In this document: piece by piece, positions 34,100 to 44,828 of the stretch
Layout: every line of letters begins with the position of its first letter
Position numbering within the stretch: position 1 is the stretch's first letter
Origin: Desarmillaria ectypa
Lineage: Eukaryota > Basidiomycota > Agaricomycetes > Agaricales > Physalacriaceae
Assembly: GCA_030407005.1 (NCBI GenBank)
Contig: JAUDYN010000009.1
Span: 2,480,001-2,544,000 of the forward strand
Direction of reading: 5' to 3'
DNA: 64,000 nucleotides
The notes under the pieces: model-generated
Databases searched by the model: none
The model's input: the letters and a program-made list of their open reading frames with translations, nothing else
Told to the model about the DNA's origin: nothing
Position numbers and translations under genes: made by a program

Positions 34100-35165
34100 G
34101 AATCAGAGGCGAAGGCGACGCGTCCATCGGATGAAAGTTCCTGGAAAGAGGAGAAAGGTGGAAATTCGAATATAGTTATATACCAATGCCATCACGAGCA
34201 AAGTAAATAGCCTAATTTGGGTTTCAATGTTCGGCGCGGAACGAGGCTTGATAGCGTTTGTTTCCCGTTTTTGGACGGCGTGCTCTCCTAGAAAGCGAAT
34301 GCCAGAATAGGATTGTGAGACTCTTGAATTTGGCATCAGAGTTCTACCTAAAGGCATCGCGATTGGCTGTGCGCGTAAAGGAAATATGGTCCAAGTATTG
34401 AATTTCGTGCCACATTTGAGAACTAGTGGCTCTTGATAGGGGTCAGTGCCCAATGGCGAGGCCAGAGGTTAGGGTTGCGCGTTAGCTGAAAGATGGCCAT
34501 GTAAAAGATAGTTCCAGATAAATATTTCAATCCAGATACAACGGGGTGGAAAGTGCTTACCGATGTGATCTGCTTTTGGAGATTTTAGAGCAGGAGACTG
34601 CAACATATTCTCTTGGCGGCTGCACCCTAATTGTCCTATTATATGTCTTTTCAACTGCCTGAATGAATGCCAGATTAAGAATAGCATGCATATCTTCAAG
34701 TGCTTGTAAACCTCACAAGAATAAATTTATAGAAACGACACGAAGACCAAGTCGTAGCCTAGTGTGCGCGACGGGCATTTCTGTTAACAAACATCAAAAA
34801 TGCACAGTCAAAGCGCAAATTAACATACCAGTATCAATGACCCTAACACCATCTTCACCCATCGATATCTTGACCCCCTTCTCAATCTGAACAGGAGGAC
34901 GTCTTCCTATCTACCATATCTTTCCACGTCCGTTCAGTGAAACACTTATTGGTATGGCCGTCACGCAAGGTACACGCCCAATACCGTCTTTCTGTAGCCA
35001 GAGGAATCCTGATTCGTATGTAACAAGACCTAGCCGAAGAACAAGCTGATGGAGTACATCTATAACGACGTCTCCTAGAGCGGACGCTATCCCCGAATTT
35101 TTAGAATACTCAGCGAAGGCACTGCTCTTCAGAATTATACGGCGAAGATCCATTTTTAATATCAT
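34100..35165 (-). pseudogene. probable decayed gene, unknown family
   Basis: From the ATG at 35153 the minus strand reads MDLRRIILKSSAFAEYSKNS, DVVIDVLHQLVLRLGLVTYE, GIGRVPCVTAIPISVSLNGR, then TAG at 34911-34913, and continues in the same frame as IGRRPPVQIEKGVKISMGED to a GTATGT donor at 34828. The sequence on both sides of the TAG looks coding, so I read it as a nonsense mutation. Downstream (34.1-34.8 kb) only disconnected frames exist, one of which reaches the promoter of the gene at 34,067. Unrecognised family. Confidence 0.4.
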
Positions 35166-35387
35166 CAGGTAGGAGAATAAAAGGAATAGCTGGAACGTAC
35201 GAGGCGTTCACTGAGCGTTTACAGTGATAAATCTTGGATAAATTGGATCGAAGCACGGTCCCGTTATGTTACGGTGACACTGTGACGGCCTTTCATCAAC
35301 CATCATTACCCGAAGGTACAGCGCTTTTATACCTGAACGAGGAAATTATTTGACTCTCTTCTGTATGATTTTTAATTTTATAAATCA

Positions 35388-35657
35388 ATGGCTAGTGCCA
35401 AGCAGCTTAAAAGGTCCACAAATATCCTTATCCTCGTCCTGCCAACTGGGCAAGGTGGATTCAGACTTGATCGAGAACTGCAAAGCGAAGATTCAGACCA
35501 AGTTCTGCACTCTTTCTTGAAAAATCATGGAATTATAGTTATCAAACTAAGTTATTTATCTTTGACTCGGAAGGATGAGAGTATTATAGTTGAACACGCG
35601 ACCATCCAAGAAGGGCCTCCTACAGCAACTGTTAAATGGAATTGCTTGGAGAAGTAG
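35388..35657 (+). CDS. possible 89-aa single-exon ORF
   Basis: ATG at 35388 in 'CAATGG' context, with TTTTATAAATC just ahead. It encodes MASAKQLKRSTNILILVLPT and a mixed hydrophilic remainder ending VKWNCLEK. No motif, no signal peptide, no paralog in the window. It may equally be chance or one exon of something larger; the 200 bp after it are also open in another frame. Confidence 0.2.
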   Translation: MASAKQLKRSTNILILVLPTGQGGFRLDRELQSEDSDQVLHSFLKNHGIIVIKLSYLSLTRKDESIIVEHATIQEGPPTATVKWNCLEK

Positions 35658-36024
35658 GGAGTTACACAGAGACACAAATAGAGGATGAACGGAAGAGAAT
35701 ACGTTTTGTATGCAGGAAACGGATCGACATATTCGATGGGAGGACGTCGAACAGAAGGTCTAAACGCTTAAGATGGTGCTCGAACGATGTTGGAACGGAA
35801 TGGGGTTATGGAGGGAAAACACTAGTTCACCAGCTAAACGTATTTCATAGAGTTCGTACGATAAAGTAGCGCAGAGATTTGAACGAGAGCAAAGAACTCT
35901 CCAACCTATAATCGTAGATTGATGTGTCGCCTACTAGTATAATAAAAGCTGGGAAAAGCTGTTTGGAACAAGAAAATATGTCTCTCCGCCTACGTGTCTG
36001 ACTCAAGAAACATCATCCTGGTAT

Positions 36025-36786
36025 CTAGCAAAAGTAGACATTAAGGCAGACCTTCAGGGAACCGTCAGACAAGCGTATTGTTTGCATCGCACTGGACTTG
36101 GACAATGTGATCATACGGGTTACGGAACGCCTCCGGGAAGTTAGGATTATTACCTATCAGGAAGAAAATAGATGACTTTCACTACCTCGCTAGCTGACGA
36201 CGAACTCACAGTAGTTCCCTTGCCCGTCGCGTCCGTTAAAGTATACGAACCCAGCTGCAATGTTGAATGCGTTGTTCCCTGAAGGGGTGAAAGTTAACTC
36301 AGGGGAAGGGAAAGGGAAGGATGTCACTTACGGCGGATAAGCGAGACGTTCACGCTGGATTCCGCGCCATGCGTTGTCAGAATCTTCATGGTGATCTCTA
36401 CAATAGTGCAGCCCGTACCTTACTGCCGCATTCCTCGGTTTGGAGCCAACTAAGTATTATTGAATCTAGGAGGGGAAGATTCCTTTGAACAACTTAGGCG
36501 TTGGCGCTTTCGAATGGACCGTTCGCGGTGTGTTCAGCTCCGGTCGATACGGTAATTCCTGTTCGGCTAGTAAGCATGGGCTGTAGAACATGAGCGAGAC
36601 TTTTCACGGGTAATAATATAGCTTACTGTCTCAGTTCCACACCCGAAAGTCATTGGTAAAAGTTTGACGTGAGGAAAGAGGATAAGTTAGGACTAACCTG
36701 TTCACGAGTCGGACAGTGTGCGACTCCGCACTAGCCGCTGCATCGAGAGCGGAAATAAGGGCCGTAATGAGAGTTGTGGCGAACAT
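36025..36786 (-). pseudogene. eight-cysteine ('glycopeptide' family) pseudogene, copy 3
   Basis: All seven exons of the family are still visible. Start at 36786 with MFATTLITALISALDAAASA and ESHTVRLVNR; exon 2 (16 nt, CGTET); exon 3 MLTSRTGITVSTGAEHTANG; exon 4 WLQTEECG; exon 5 NNAFNIAAGFVYFNG; exon 6 NNPNFPEAFRNPYDHIVQVQ; exon 7 VCLNVYFC and TAG at 36025-36027. Lesions: the acceptor of intron 1 is GG instead of AG; the donor after exon 3 is CT instead of GT; a one-base shift in exon 4 splits 'SKV' from 'GCTIVEITM'; the donor after exon 6 reads AC; and Cys becomes Arg in the conserved FNGCDGQG block (FNGRDGQG). Splice-site loss as well as a frame break make it dead. Confidence 0.8.
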
Positions 36787-37445
36787 GGTTATTAATGTTG
36801 TATTAGGTTGTATTGAACAAAACGACCTCTTTATTTCACACTACTTAGAAGGTTAAGAAAGGTTCGACATTAATAATCCATGAAATATTTAAGTAGAAAC
36901 TAGAAGAAAGCAAGACGAAAAAAGATCGCAATGTTTTAGTTCGAAGAAAGTCACATTCTGCGTGAAAATACACTAAAAGTAGTGAAACCACAGGAAAAAC
37001 TTATGACGCCCCTAATGGCGGGAACTGCCTGTCCTTCTCGGACTTTTCGGGATATCCTTCAAGTTACCGGGTGCACAGAATGATAAACCCTTGGACCCAA
37101 ATCGAGTCACTATCGATGCGTCAACGCTGTATTAATCCTCACCTCGTTGCCAGTCTAGGTTTAAGGCGGCACCGGCAAAACCTCCACGGGCAAACAGCAC
37201 AATAAATCCTAAACAAAAGCAATTCATGTGTGGAAAGCAATAGGAAGAACCGTAATGATATTTTGCGGTATGACCGTGAAAAGGTACTGTAGAAAGGATA
37301 CCCATGGAACGGGCAAGCAAAGAATCCTTCAACCGAAGCACGTGGGGATCAAGAAAAATGTTGAGTGGAGTAAGTCTATGTCGTCTAGATTTCTATGATA
37401 TTTGCTTTCCTCTTGCTTCTGCTACTCCCATGCATATGGTTGCAT
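36787..37445. other. no gene seen
   Basis: Promoter side of the dead copy 3 and 3' flank of the peroxiredoxin gene. No coding signal. Confidence 0.3.
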
Positions 37446-38336
37446 TTAAACCTGACGGGCACGCTTGTTAGGACCATCTTCACCTACTGCGGAGAAGTAC
37501 TCCTTGGAACCCTTCGGATCAGCCTTCATCGTCTTATCGCCTTCATGCCAGTTAGCGGGGCAAACTTCTCCGTACTTGTCCTAGTAGAAACGTAAACTGA
37601 TAGCTCATGATAGGAAATGTTCAGATAACGCACGGTAAACTGGAAAGCTTTGATGAGGCGAATAGTCTCATCAACAGAGCGACCGACGGGCAGGTCATTG
37701 ACAGTGATTTGCCTTGTGACGACATATCGATCAGCGGCTTGCAAAAATGTGGGGTAAAGGAGGCGACAAACCTGAGGATACCCTTGGGGTCGATGATGAA
37801 GAGACCACGGAGAGCGATGCCTTCCTCTTCGAGGAGAACACCATAATCGCGGGAGATAGACATGTTCCGGTCGGCAATAAGGGTAAGTTTGAGGTCAGGA
37901 CCGAGCCCACCCTCCTTGCGGGGCTGGTTGGCCCAAGCAAAGTGGGAATGTTGGGAGTCGGTGGAAACACCTAAATGACGCGAATGAGAAGCAGAATGTC
38001 TCCATGAACAAGATAAGCGTACCGAGAACCTTGGTGTCAAGAGCCTTGAAGTCGGCCAGGGCGTCGTTGAAAGCCAGGATTTCGGTAGGGCAGACAAAGG
38101 TGAAATCCCTGGTCGTCGTCAGACTCGAGAAGGAGTTAATATGTGGTATTGATGTGCGTACATAGGGTAGAAGAAGAGGACGACCCTAGGAATAATCAGT
38201 TATCGCTCCCGCAAAAAGTATTGAAAGGCTCATACCATTGACCAAGGTAATCCGTCAAAGAAATGTCCTCAAAGAGACCATCGACGACGGCAGCAGCCTT
38301 GAAAGTAGGAGCAGGACGTTGAATAAGTGCAACCAT
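37446..38336 (-). CDS. TSA1: typical 2-Cys peroxiredoxin (TSA1/thioredoxin peroxidase type), 207 aa
   Basis: Six exons: 38336-38236, 38185-38162, 38108-38023, 37970-37772, 37712-37634, 37580-37446; introns of 50-60 bp, all GT/AG and in frame. The enzyme reduces hydrogen peroxide and organic peroxides in the cytosol with electrons from thioredoxin. Start [20 protein letters not shown]. The peroxidatic Cys48 is in [13 protein letters not shown], the catalytic Thr/Pro being just before it, and the resolving Cys170 in [25 protein letters not shown] keeps the GGLG loop and the C-terminus has a YF pair (KEYFSAV), the two structural marks of peroxide-sensitive, hyperoxidation-prone members. Length and Cys positions agree with yeast Tsa1 (Cys48/Cys171). 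This is the clearest housekeeping gene in the window; it is intact amid pseudogenes. The gene symbol is by similarity. Confidence 0.95.
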
Positions 38337-40623
38337 AGTGAGCAAAAAAAAACACTGGTGATGATGACCGTAAGAGAGGAAGAACGCTTTTTGACGTCTA
38401 GTTCGCGTTATTTTGTGCCATTTCACCAGGATTATTCACCCCAAAATACTCCAAATGGGGAAATTTTATGCGCAAAAGGTGCGGAAAATCCATGCATCCG
38501 ACGAAATTGTCCGAAATATGGTCCGAAGAATGACAAAGACGGTGACTAAGGGCCCGTGACCCTGCGTGACCGCGTCTTACTGATAATCGCCCGTGACTGT
38601 CCCCGTCCCCCCAATACACTGACGCGTCGTTCAAGCATTTACAACAGCCTTTCCCAAAAATGGATGGCACCAGTGGCGCCACTCTTCTTCTGTATCGTAT
38701 CATAATCAGTCACTTACACGGCGACCCTTGACTGATTCTTCTCGCGCTTGTCATAGGCATTCCGACACGGACCTTTTTCATTACTCCAGTCTTCGGACGT
38801 ACGAAGGCAATGCGTTGACGCATGAAAACGAATTTTTACCCCGGAGCTGTTGATTCTTGAAATCTTTTCTTTTCTCTTATCAGCTACTAACGCGTCTGAA
38901 ATGCTCTGAAATGCCTTCGTCGCTAGTCGGAACATGGCCCATTGAATATTATTAGTGGCAATCAATCAACGGGATGCGGCTCCACATAGTTTTCTTCCTG
39001 AATGATCCGTATATTTTGGCAGCCGATGACTCGCACTCTGCATGGGTCAATTGGATAGCTGTATAGGCTGATGGACAAATAAATAGTGCCTACCGGCACA
39101 TCCCCTCTTCCTTTGCTGGTTGCCCTATCTCAATATTAACCTTCATTATTGCGATCACAGCGGGTCTTGGTTTTTTCTGATTCTTTAAAAGGTGGTGGTA
39201 TTCCCCGGCTAGCGCTTAGGTCTCGTCCGTCTTGATCCGTATCCTGTTCGCAACGCCCAGAAGACCCCTTACTTGTCGGCCAGCCCCCGAAGTGTTTGGT
39301 AGGCTTGAGCGAGTAGTGTCCTATGTACCGTTGCGCCTGTTTAGCCATTCTTTCACTGTGTTAATCTTATCTCTTCTCTTTACATTCGATGCAGTCTGTC
39401 CAGCTGCTGCTATTTCTCTTCAATTCTTGGCTACATAGTCAGCCTTCTCATTCAGCGGAATGTCTTTGTGTCTCGGAAATCTTCGGCTGGATCTTTTCAC
39501 GGGATCAATAAGGTAAATTTTTGGAATAGGGAGTCTCGGTGCCAATAAGGATATTTACACACAAATTTATTATGTTCAGAATATCTTATGTGAACGCCGT
39601 CATCAAGCTCATGTCGACACAAAGTTCTACAGCGGTCAGAAAAACAAGCTCTTCGAATACCCCGCCAATCAGTACAAATGAACCAGAGAAAAAAACGCGC
39701 CCGATGTGTCCGTCACCACGTCAATGTGATCCTGAAACGCGTCAGACTAAGAAAACTTGGAGATATCAGTGATTAAGCCCGAACTTTTTTCGCACGCGTC
39801 TGGACCGCCGGATGCCGAGGAATACAAGAGCAATGTGGGGATTGGTCGCTAACAGTTGTTTCGAGCAAGTTGTTTGTATCATTCCTGAGAAGCTAGTCCT
39901 GAGCATGATGGAGAGCGAGACCCGATGAGAACAAGCCCGAACGGCCATAAGAAAAAGTTCCATCCGAACATAAGATAACTTGACTCTGAATTAGATCAGA
40001 GCTGCGCTGCTGAGTGGTTCGGCAAAAATGATGCGCGACAGTGATTTAGGTTAATAAATAAAAGAGAGGTTCGGCTGGCTGTAAAATCAAGGAGTAGGAG
40101 CAACGCACAGCCGTGAATTTCCAGATATCAGCGGCCTTGAATGTTTAGCGGCTTTGTGGTTGACCGAATACTATCTGGGCTTGGACCGTGATGGGAGAAA
40201 GGCGAGTCCAGATATGAAAAGCAGTTCGGACTAAGAGGGGGGTACCGGGACTCGTTCGAGTTCTAACTGAACCAAGTCTGAACAAGCAACTTTAGGAATA
40301 GCACCTAGTGTGAATACTGCTGAAATCTTGATCGTTTCCGCGTCAATTCTTCGGCACGTCGACGGTAGCCACAATTCACAAATGAGTTTTGAATAATCAT
40401 GACGACGAAACATAAGAAAATTTAGAAGTTTTGGCTAAAGCTCTGTGAATGCTAGAAATCGGTGCCGATGACTCGGCCTTCAGAATCCTTCCCTGGCACC
40501 AGGAAATTTTCATTTCCAAAGGTTCACGTTCAGGCAGGTGTCGCAAGGGAACCTTTGAAGTGTGCACATCAGCGCCACATGTTACTCGTAATTCTACGAA
40601 CAAAAAGATATGATTTGGATTAA
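38337..40623. other. 2.3 kb without a supported gene
   Basis: Upstream of the peroxiredoxin an A9 tract follows the start side; further on only short frames exist on either strand. A + strand frame at 39,539-39,772 is Thr/Ser/Lys-rich but unlike any family. I see no repeat or transposon signature. Confidence 0.35.
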
Positions 40624-41619
40624 TCATATACCAAACTTTCCATACCACCAATCCTCTAAATAATCTTCCCTGAGCGACCGCATTTCTCTCTCCCTTGTCT
40701 GCTTATCATAGAACTCGTGATTTGGGTCCCAAAGTTCCGATCCTTCAAAGTCGATCATCACGCTCTCCACATTGCTAGCATCGACCGAAAACCGTACGGG
40801 ACAGTCTTCCTTCGCGCAAAATGGACCTCCACCGCGTCTCGGAGGCCGTATGATGACATTCCTCGGAGCCATATCGCGCTGCTTGACACCACACATGAGT
40901 ATGTCATAAAAGACATTGACCGCTGCGTCCACGATTGCGGAACGATGGGCCGAACAAAGGTGTTTGACCGTGTCCTCTGAGTCTGGGGGGGAATCTGACG
41001 TGGGGGAGGGCACGAGATAGCGTACGTCCTGGCCTACGACGTACTCGAGTAGGAGGACGTATATAGTGCGATTCCCCTGCGAGGGCAAAGACGAGACAAA
41101 TAGTCCTAGAAACCGCGGGACTTGTGTGCCCTGTAGAGACTGGAGCCTGCGGTACGCTTCGACTTCGCGTGATACGGATAGATCGACGAAGGGAAATGGG
41201 TCTGTGCCTTCGTAGGGGTCGATGAAGTACAAGGGGTCGAATATTTTCGCGATAACCATCTCTCCTCCCTCACCGCCCCTGGTGGCGGTCCATACATGTG
41301 TTACGCGCTCCTCGCGAAAACCACCGCAGAGCTTTTTGCGTAGGGCTATTGTTTCTGAGGGCTGTGTGTCAGGAGGGAGGGGTATACGGTGGGTTATGGA
41401 CGCGGCGTAGAGGCCTTCAGTTTTCTCGAGGCGTAGAGCGTCTTCGGTGTACATGCATTGGTCATGTGGGGGGCATCGTGGGGGTGAGCAAGGGTAAAGC
41501 TCGAAGACGGCTTCAGGACGATAGAGGATATCTGGATCGCTGACTTTGTCGGGTAATGGTATGAAAGGGAGGTGGTAAAGCTGGTGCATCCGTTCGAGCG
41601 AGGTTGAATCTGAAACCAT
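40624..41619 (-). CDS. protein kinase-like fold protein, 331 aa, single exon
   Basis: One uninterrupted frame from ATG 41619 (MVSDSTSLERMHQLYHLPFI). Kinase-like landmarks: a beta-3 lysine candidate in GEMVIAKIFDPLYF (near residue 125), alpha-C glutamate in SREVEAYRRLQSL (about 150), hinge-like TIYVLLLEYVVGQDV (about 190), catalytic loop QRDMAPRNVII (about 248, giving the Asp and Asn of HxDxxxxN with Gln for His), and the metal-binding site VMIDFEGSELW (about 290), where DFG becomes DFE. No clear glycine-rich loop. Mushrooms carry many such divergent intronless kinase-like genes, and substrates are not known. The retained Lys, Asp, Asn and Asp suggest it may still bind ATP. Being intronless in a very intron-rich neighbourhood suggests a retrocopy origin or an expanded family of that type. 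Confidence 0.75.
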   Translation of the reverse strand: MVSDSTSLERMHQLYHLPFIPLPDKVSDPDILYRPEAVFELYPCSPPRCPPHDQCMYTEDALRLEKTEGLYAASITHRIPLPPDTQPSETIALRKKLCGGFREERVTHVWTATRGGEGGEMVIAKIFDPLYFIDPYEGTDPFPFVDLSVSREVEAYRRLQSLQGTQVPRFLGLFVSSLPSQGNRTIYVLLLEYVVGQDVRYLVPSPTSDSPPDSEDTVKHLCSAHRSAIVDAAVNVFYDILMCGVKQRDMAPRNVIIRPPRRGGGPFCAKEDCPVRFSVDASNVESVMIDFEGSELWDPNHEFYDKQTREREMRSLREDYLEDWWYGKFGI

Positions 41620-42265
41620 CTGGAAAGGAGAGCTCTTAGCCTGAGAGAAGAGAGATGGAAAAGGAGAATTTTTACTGAGCTGTTATATGGCTGCAAACGC
41701 GAGCGTAAGGTGCTCGGAGAAGGGACACGAGCGGTGGACAATGAAGTCGCATGCTTAGCTGTGTTGGCCCTGAGAGTTCTTGGCGGCAACATGTCCTACG
41801 GGCCGAGGGGCCGAGGGATACAAGCGGGGTACCGTCCGAATCCGATAGTATTGGTCGTAACGTAGCGAGTTCGGTAAGGGATGGACTCAATGAATGTTCG
41901 TGTTTCAGTTCAATCGTGGATCTTGAAAAGACATTCTGACCGTGGTTATTCGTACCAATTTGATTCTAACTGTTGGAGAAAGACAAAAATAAGCGGTACT
42001 CTCAGTCTCAATGAAGAGAGAGGTGTCCTGTGCAGCGAAAGCGAAAGCGAGATGATCAAAAGAAGATCAAAAGGTCAGCGGAGGGTAAAGCTACCGCGGC
42101 ATCTCCGCGGCTGAAGGGCGGTGGCTATACGTGGGAATTATATACTATTCTAAGGGACAAAATCAATATCCAACTATTGTTCCTCCACACGGTCAACACG
42201 CGTCGCCACTTGGTAACAATGCCATGTTTTTGTGCCGTACCCTACCATTCCTCCCTTCCTCCATC
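41620..42265. other. divergent promoter region
   Basis: Lies between the minus-strand kinase-like gene and the plus-strand DUF1996 gene; no other gene seen. Probably carries both promoters; I could not pick out a TATA box with confidence. Confidence 0.4.
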
Positions 42266-44828
42266 ATGTCGAGGCCTCTTTTTGCCCTCTTTTTTCTTTC
42301 TTTATTTCTGTGGATGCCGAATGTGTGGTCATACTGGTTAATGGCCGCAAGTTCGTTTTACGATCTTCTGTCTGATACGCCACGAGCTCATTTTGTGATC
42401 GCAGATAATGTTCTGACGACGCAGCGAATGGATCCCATTCGATACCCTGGGATGGTCGGCTCTCACGTTCATTCTGGTCTGATTCTACCAACTTCAATCG
42501 GCTTTCGAGGCGTTTCTGAAAGCGTACGCAGTGCTAGGAGGAAGCAGCTTTAGCTTGAATATGTCAACGGCTGATCTACGAGAGAGTCAATGTACGTCTA
42601 TACCTATTCGCGAAGATAAGAGCAATTATTGGTATCCGGTACGTTTCTCCACGTGGTGCTTAGAATATCTTCTAATCCAAACCTTGAAAGCATCTTTACT
42701 GGCAGTAAGCGCGTTTTTTCGTCCCGCTGTCTGACTCCCAATCAAGATACTTTGCCTATAGGAAGAATGACGGATCGTTTGTTACTGTGAATGGGAGTGC
42801 TGTGATGTTCGTACTCTTCGGTTATGCGAACACTCTCCATTAACACTTATTCCAGATGTACTTGATCCTCTATCTCCAACGATATTCCGCTAAAGAATCA
42901 TGAAGACTACCTCTTCAGCGATAATTCCTCTGTGACGACCCCGTTCCCCGACGACGTTAGTCCAGCCCATTCCTCTCTCTTCTAGATGCTGACATGATCA
43001 CGCAGTTTAGAATGATCTCTGGTTCGAATCTTATCAGGCTGAGACTTTTATCATCTTATCTAATGAGGTTTCTAGGAGATCCCAACCTTCGTACCCTCAA
43101 TGCATCGAGCTTCGCACAACAAGCCGTCACCTTCCTTTGCCTCAATTTTGACGGAGTATCGACCAAGTACAATGAGCTTCCCATTAACCAGGACTGCACG
43201 TCTGGGATACGGTCGCAAATCGTGCGTCCCAGTTGAACGAGTTCTGTAGGATCCGCTAATCTTCCTTTGATACTAGAACTTTCCAAGCTGTTGGGATGGA
43301 AAGGTGCGCGAACTATCCTAGAGGAGTACTTAACTGACGTCTTTCAGAATGTAGACTCTGAAGACCACAAATCTCATGTCGCGTTTCCTTCGACGGGGCC
43401 AGACAATGGGACATGTGACGACCCAAAGTACCCTGTTACGCTTCCTCGGATTTTCATGGAGGTATGTGGCGCCTGTTCGTTTCTGAAATTCATCGCTTAT
43501 CAACTCTGGCAGGTATACTGGGTTACTCAAGGGTTCCAGGACCAGCGAGGCGAAGCAATGACACCCCGACAGCCTTTTGTGTGAGGAGAACCATCCTTAA
43601 CTTTCTCGCTCTTTGTCATGGATCTTGAGTATCTGTAAACTCGGTGCATGAGTCAACGCATGCCTACACTCGGCCTTCTCGGTCCTAGCAGTGACTCACA
43701 CATAATTTTCTTTTACTTTCTCTATTCTTCTTGCTCATACTAGAATATAATAGAACATTGTAGAATATTCATGACTCGAGCCTTTTAGTATATAAATACC
43801 GTCTGTAACCTTGTAAAAGAAAGGAATCAAGCTACTCATCTTCAAGTCCACTTCATTGTGTGAACTAAGCATCTGATCGGTTACGCCTAGCGCTTGCCAA
43901 TCTCCTCGCTTCCTGACTACGCCTAGCGCTTGTCAGAAACCTCATCAGTTACGCCTAGCGCTTGCTGAACAACTCGTTGGATACGCCAAGCGCTTTCCGA
44001 CACCAATCCGAAGACTACGCCTAGCGCTTGTCTTCATCTACAGCCCATAATAGCTCCGCGCTCACCGGCTGCTTCCTACAGTAACTGCTTCGCACTTACT
44101 GACCCCTTTACCTCGCAAACTGGACCTCTCAGGTCTCCTCACGAACCCTTGCCGGAATCTATTCTATTCCCTAACGACATACATCTCTATAACATATCCT
44201 ACCTCGCTTCGATCATCACTTGTCGCCCCTCACTCTCATATCCTGATTTCGGCAGATTCCTAACACTCTTGGTATCTGACGATGTTCGTAGATTTTCCAA
44301 CGGCGATCCCACCGGATACGGTTACCACGCCGACTTCTTCAATGGCTGGGAATCTGGAGTCCTGCAAAAAGCCATCAATCAGTGCCACTGCAACCCGTAC
44401 GGCGACCCTTCATGTTGCGTAGCTGCGGGCACATTTACTATTGACCAGCAAACGCAGTGTTACGTTTCGAATACTGTTGATGAGATCAGTATGTCCGTCC
44501 CCTTTACCTAGGCTTGTATATTAAGCTGAACGCTCCTCCAGCTACGGGAAACCTCACGACGCTTCCTGGAGCCAACCCGGTTCAGGCACCTTGTTATGAG
44601 GAATATGTCGCGACGTATACACCGGCCATCATAGAGCCCGTGTATGTATCAATCAAAGATGGCGTTCTGCCGAATGGTACCACCAAAGTCGTTATCCCAG
44701 CCACCACGACTGCTGCTCGTCAAAAAGCTGCTGGAACATGCCTTTGGACTGGCGATGCCCAGAGGAGAAGGGCTCCTATGACCGTGCTACTGCTTGGTCT
44801 TATCGGAGTGCTTTATGGCATACTCTAA
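42266..44828 (+). CDS. secreted DUF1996 protein, 413 aa, 13 exons
   Basis: Exons: 42266-42350, 42405-42476, 42532-42638, 42691-42704 (14 nt), 42762-42820, 42906-42955, 43006-43021 (16 nt), 43076-43221, 43277-43303, 43348-43461, 43513-43580, 44292-44488, 44542-44828; phases agree throughout. Signal peptide MSRPLFALFFLSLFLWMPNVWS. The DUF1996 domain follows: WLMAANNVLTTQRMDPIRYP, SHVHSVLGGSSF, SLNMSTADLRESQCTSIPI, PFPDDFRMISGDPNLRT, INFPSCWDGKNVDSEDHKSH, TCDDPKYPVTLPRIFMEVYW, GYGYHADFFNGWE, CHCNPYGDPSCC. The C-terminus ends in a hydrophobic tail (APMTVLLLGLIGVLYGIL) that looks like a GPI-attachment signal. The family is extracellular in fungi, function unknown. The exon 5/6 junction (donor 42821, acceptor 42905) is the least certain. 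Intron 11 is 711 bp because of an inserted element. Confidence 0.8.
43615..44250 (+). mobile_element. probable LTR-like or non-autonomous element inside an intron
   Basis: Intron 11 of the DUF1996 gene is about 711 bp, whereas the other introns here are 45-86 bp. The extra DNA has promoter-like content: TAGAATATA / TAGAACATTG / TAGAATATTC in a row (43741-43770, which includes an nGAAnnTTCn heat-shock-type box), a TATA box TATATAAAT at 43789-43797, then a leader with a tandem repeat. An LTR of a retrotransposon has exactly this make-up. I could not fix the ends or a target-site duplication by eye, and the left and right limits given are approximate. Confidence 0.45.
43881..44032 (+). repeat. 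tandem repeat, 5 units of 32-36 bp, core TACGCCTAGCGCTTG
   Basis: Core starts at 43882, 43918, 43950, 43982 and 44016, giving spacings of 36, 32, 32 and 34 bp. Four cores are TACGCCTAGCGCTTG; the fourth unit has TACGCCAAGCGCTTT. The core contains the near-palindrome AGCGCT. The spacers between cores differ in sequence but are C/A-rich, so the core is conserved more strongly than the rest of the unit. Confidence 0.9.

Noticed and set aside
41298..41543. Several + strand frames at 41.2-41.9 kb
   Set aside because: Antisense shadows of the intronless kinase-like gene and its leader.
42821..42955. Apparent break in the DUF1996 gene: no open frame across 42,840-42,900
   Set aside because: A GTTATG donor at 42821 and a GAAG acceptor at 42905 restore phase and lead straight into the conserved YLFSDN...TTPFPDD stretch.
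43222..43276. Mutated TT donor after 'RSQIVRPS' in the DUF1996 gene
   Set aside because: A perfect GTGCGT donor at 43222, eight bases before the suspected site, gives the canonical SQI-NFPSCWDGK reading, so no mutation is needed.
43881..44032. Regularly spaced repeats that look like a small CRISPR array
   Set aside because: The host is eukaryotic, the repeat is only 15 bp with spacers of 17-21 bp, there are no cas genes, and the array sits in an intron within an element-like insert.
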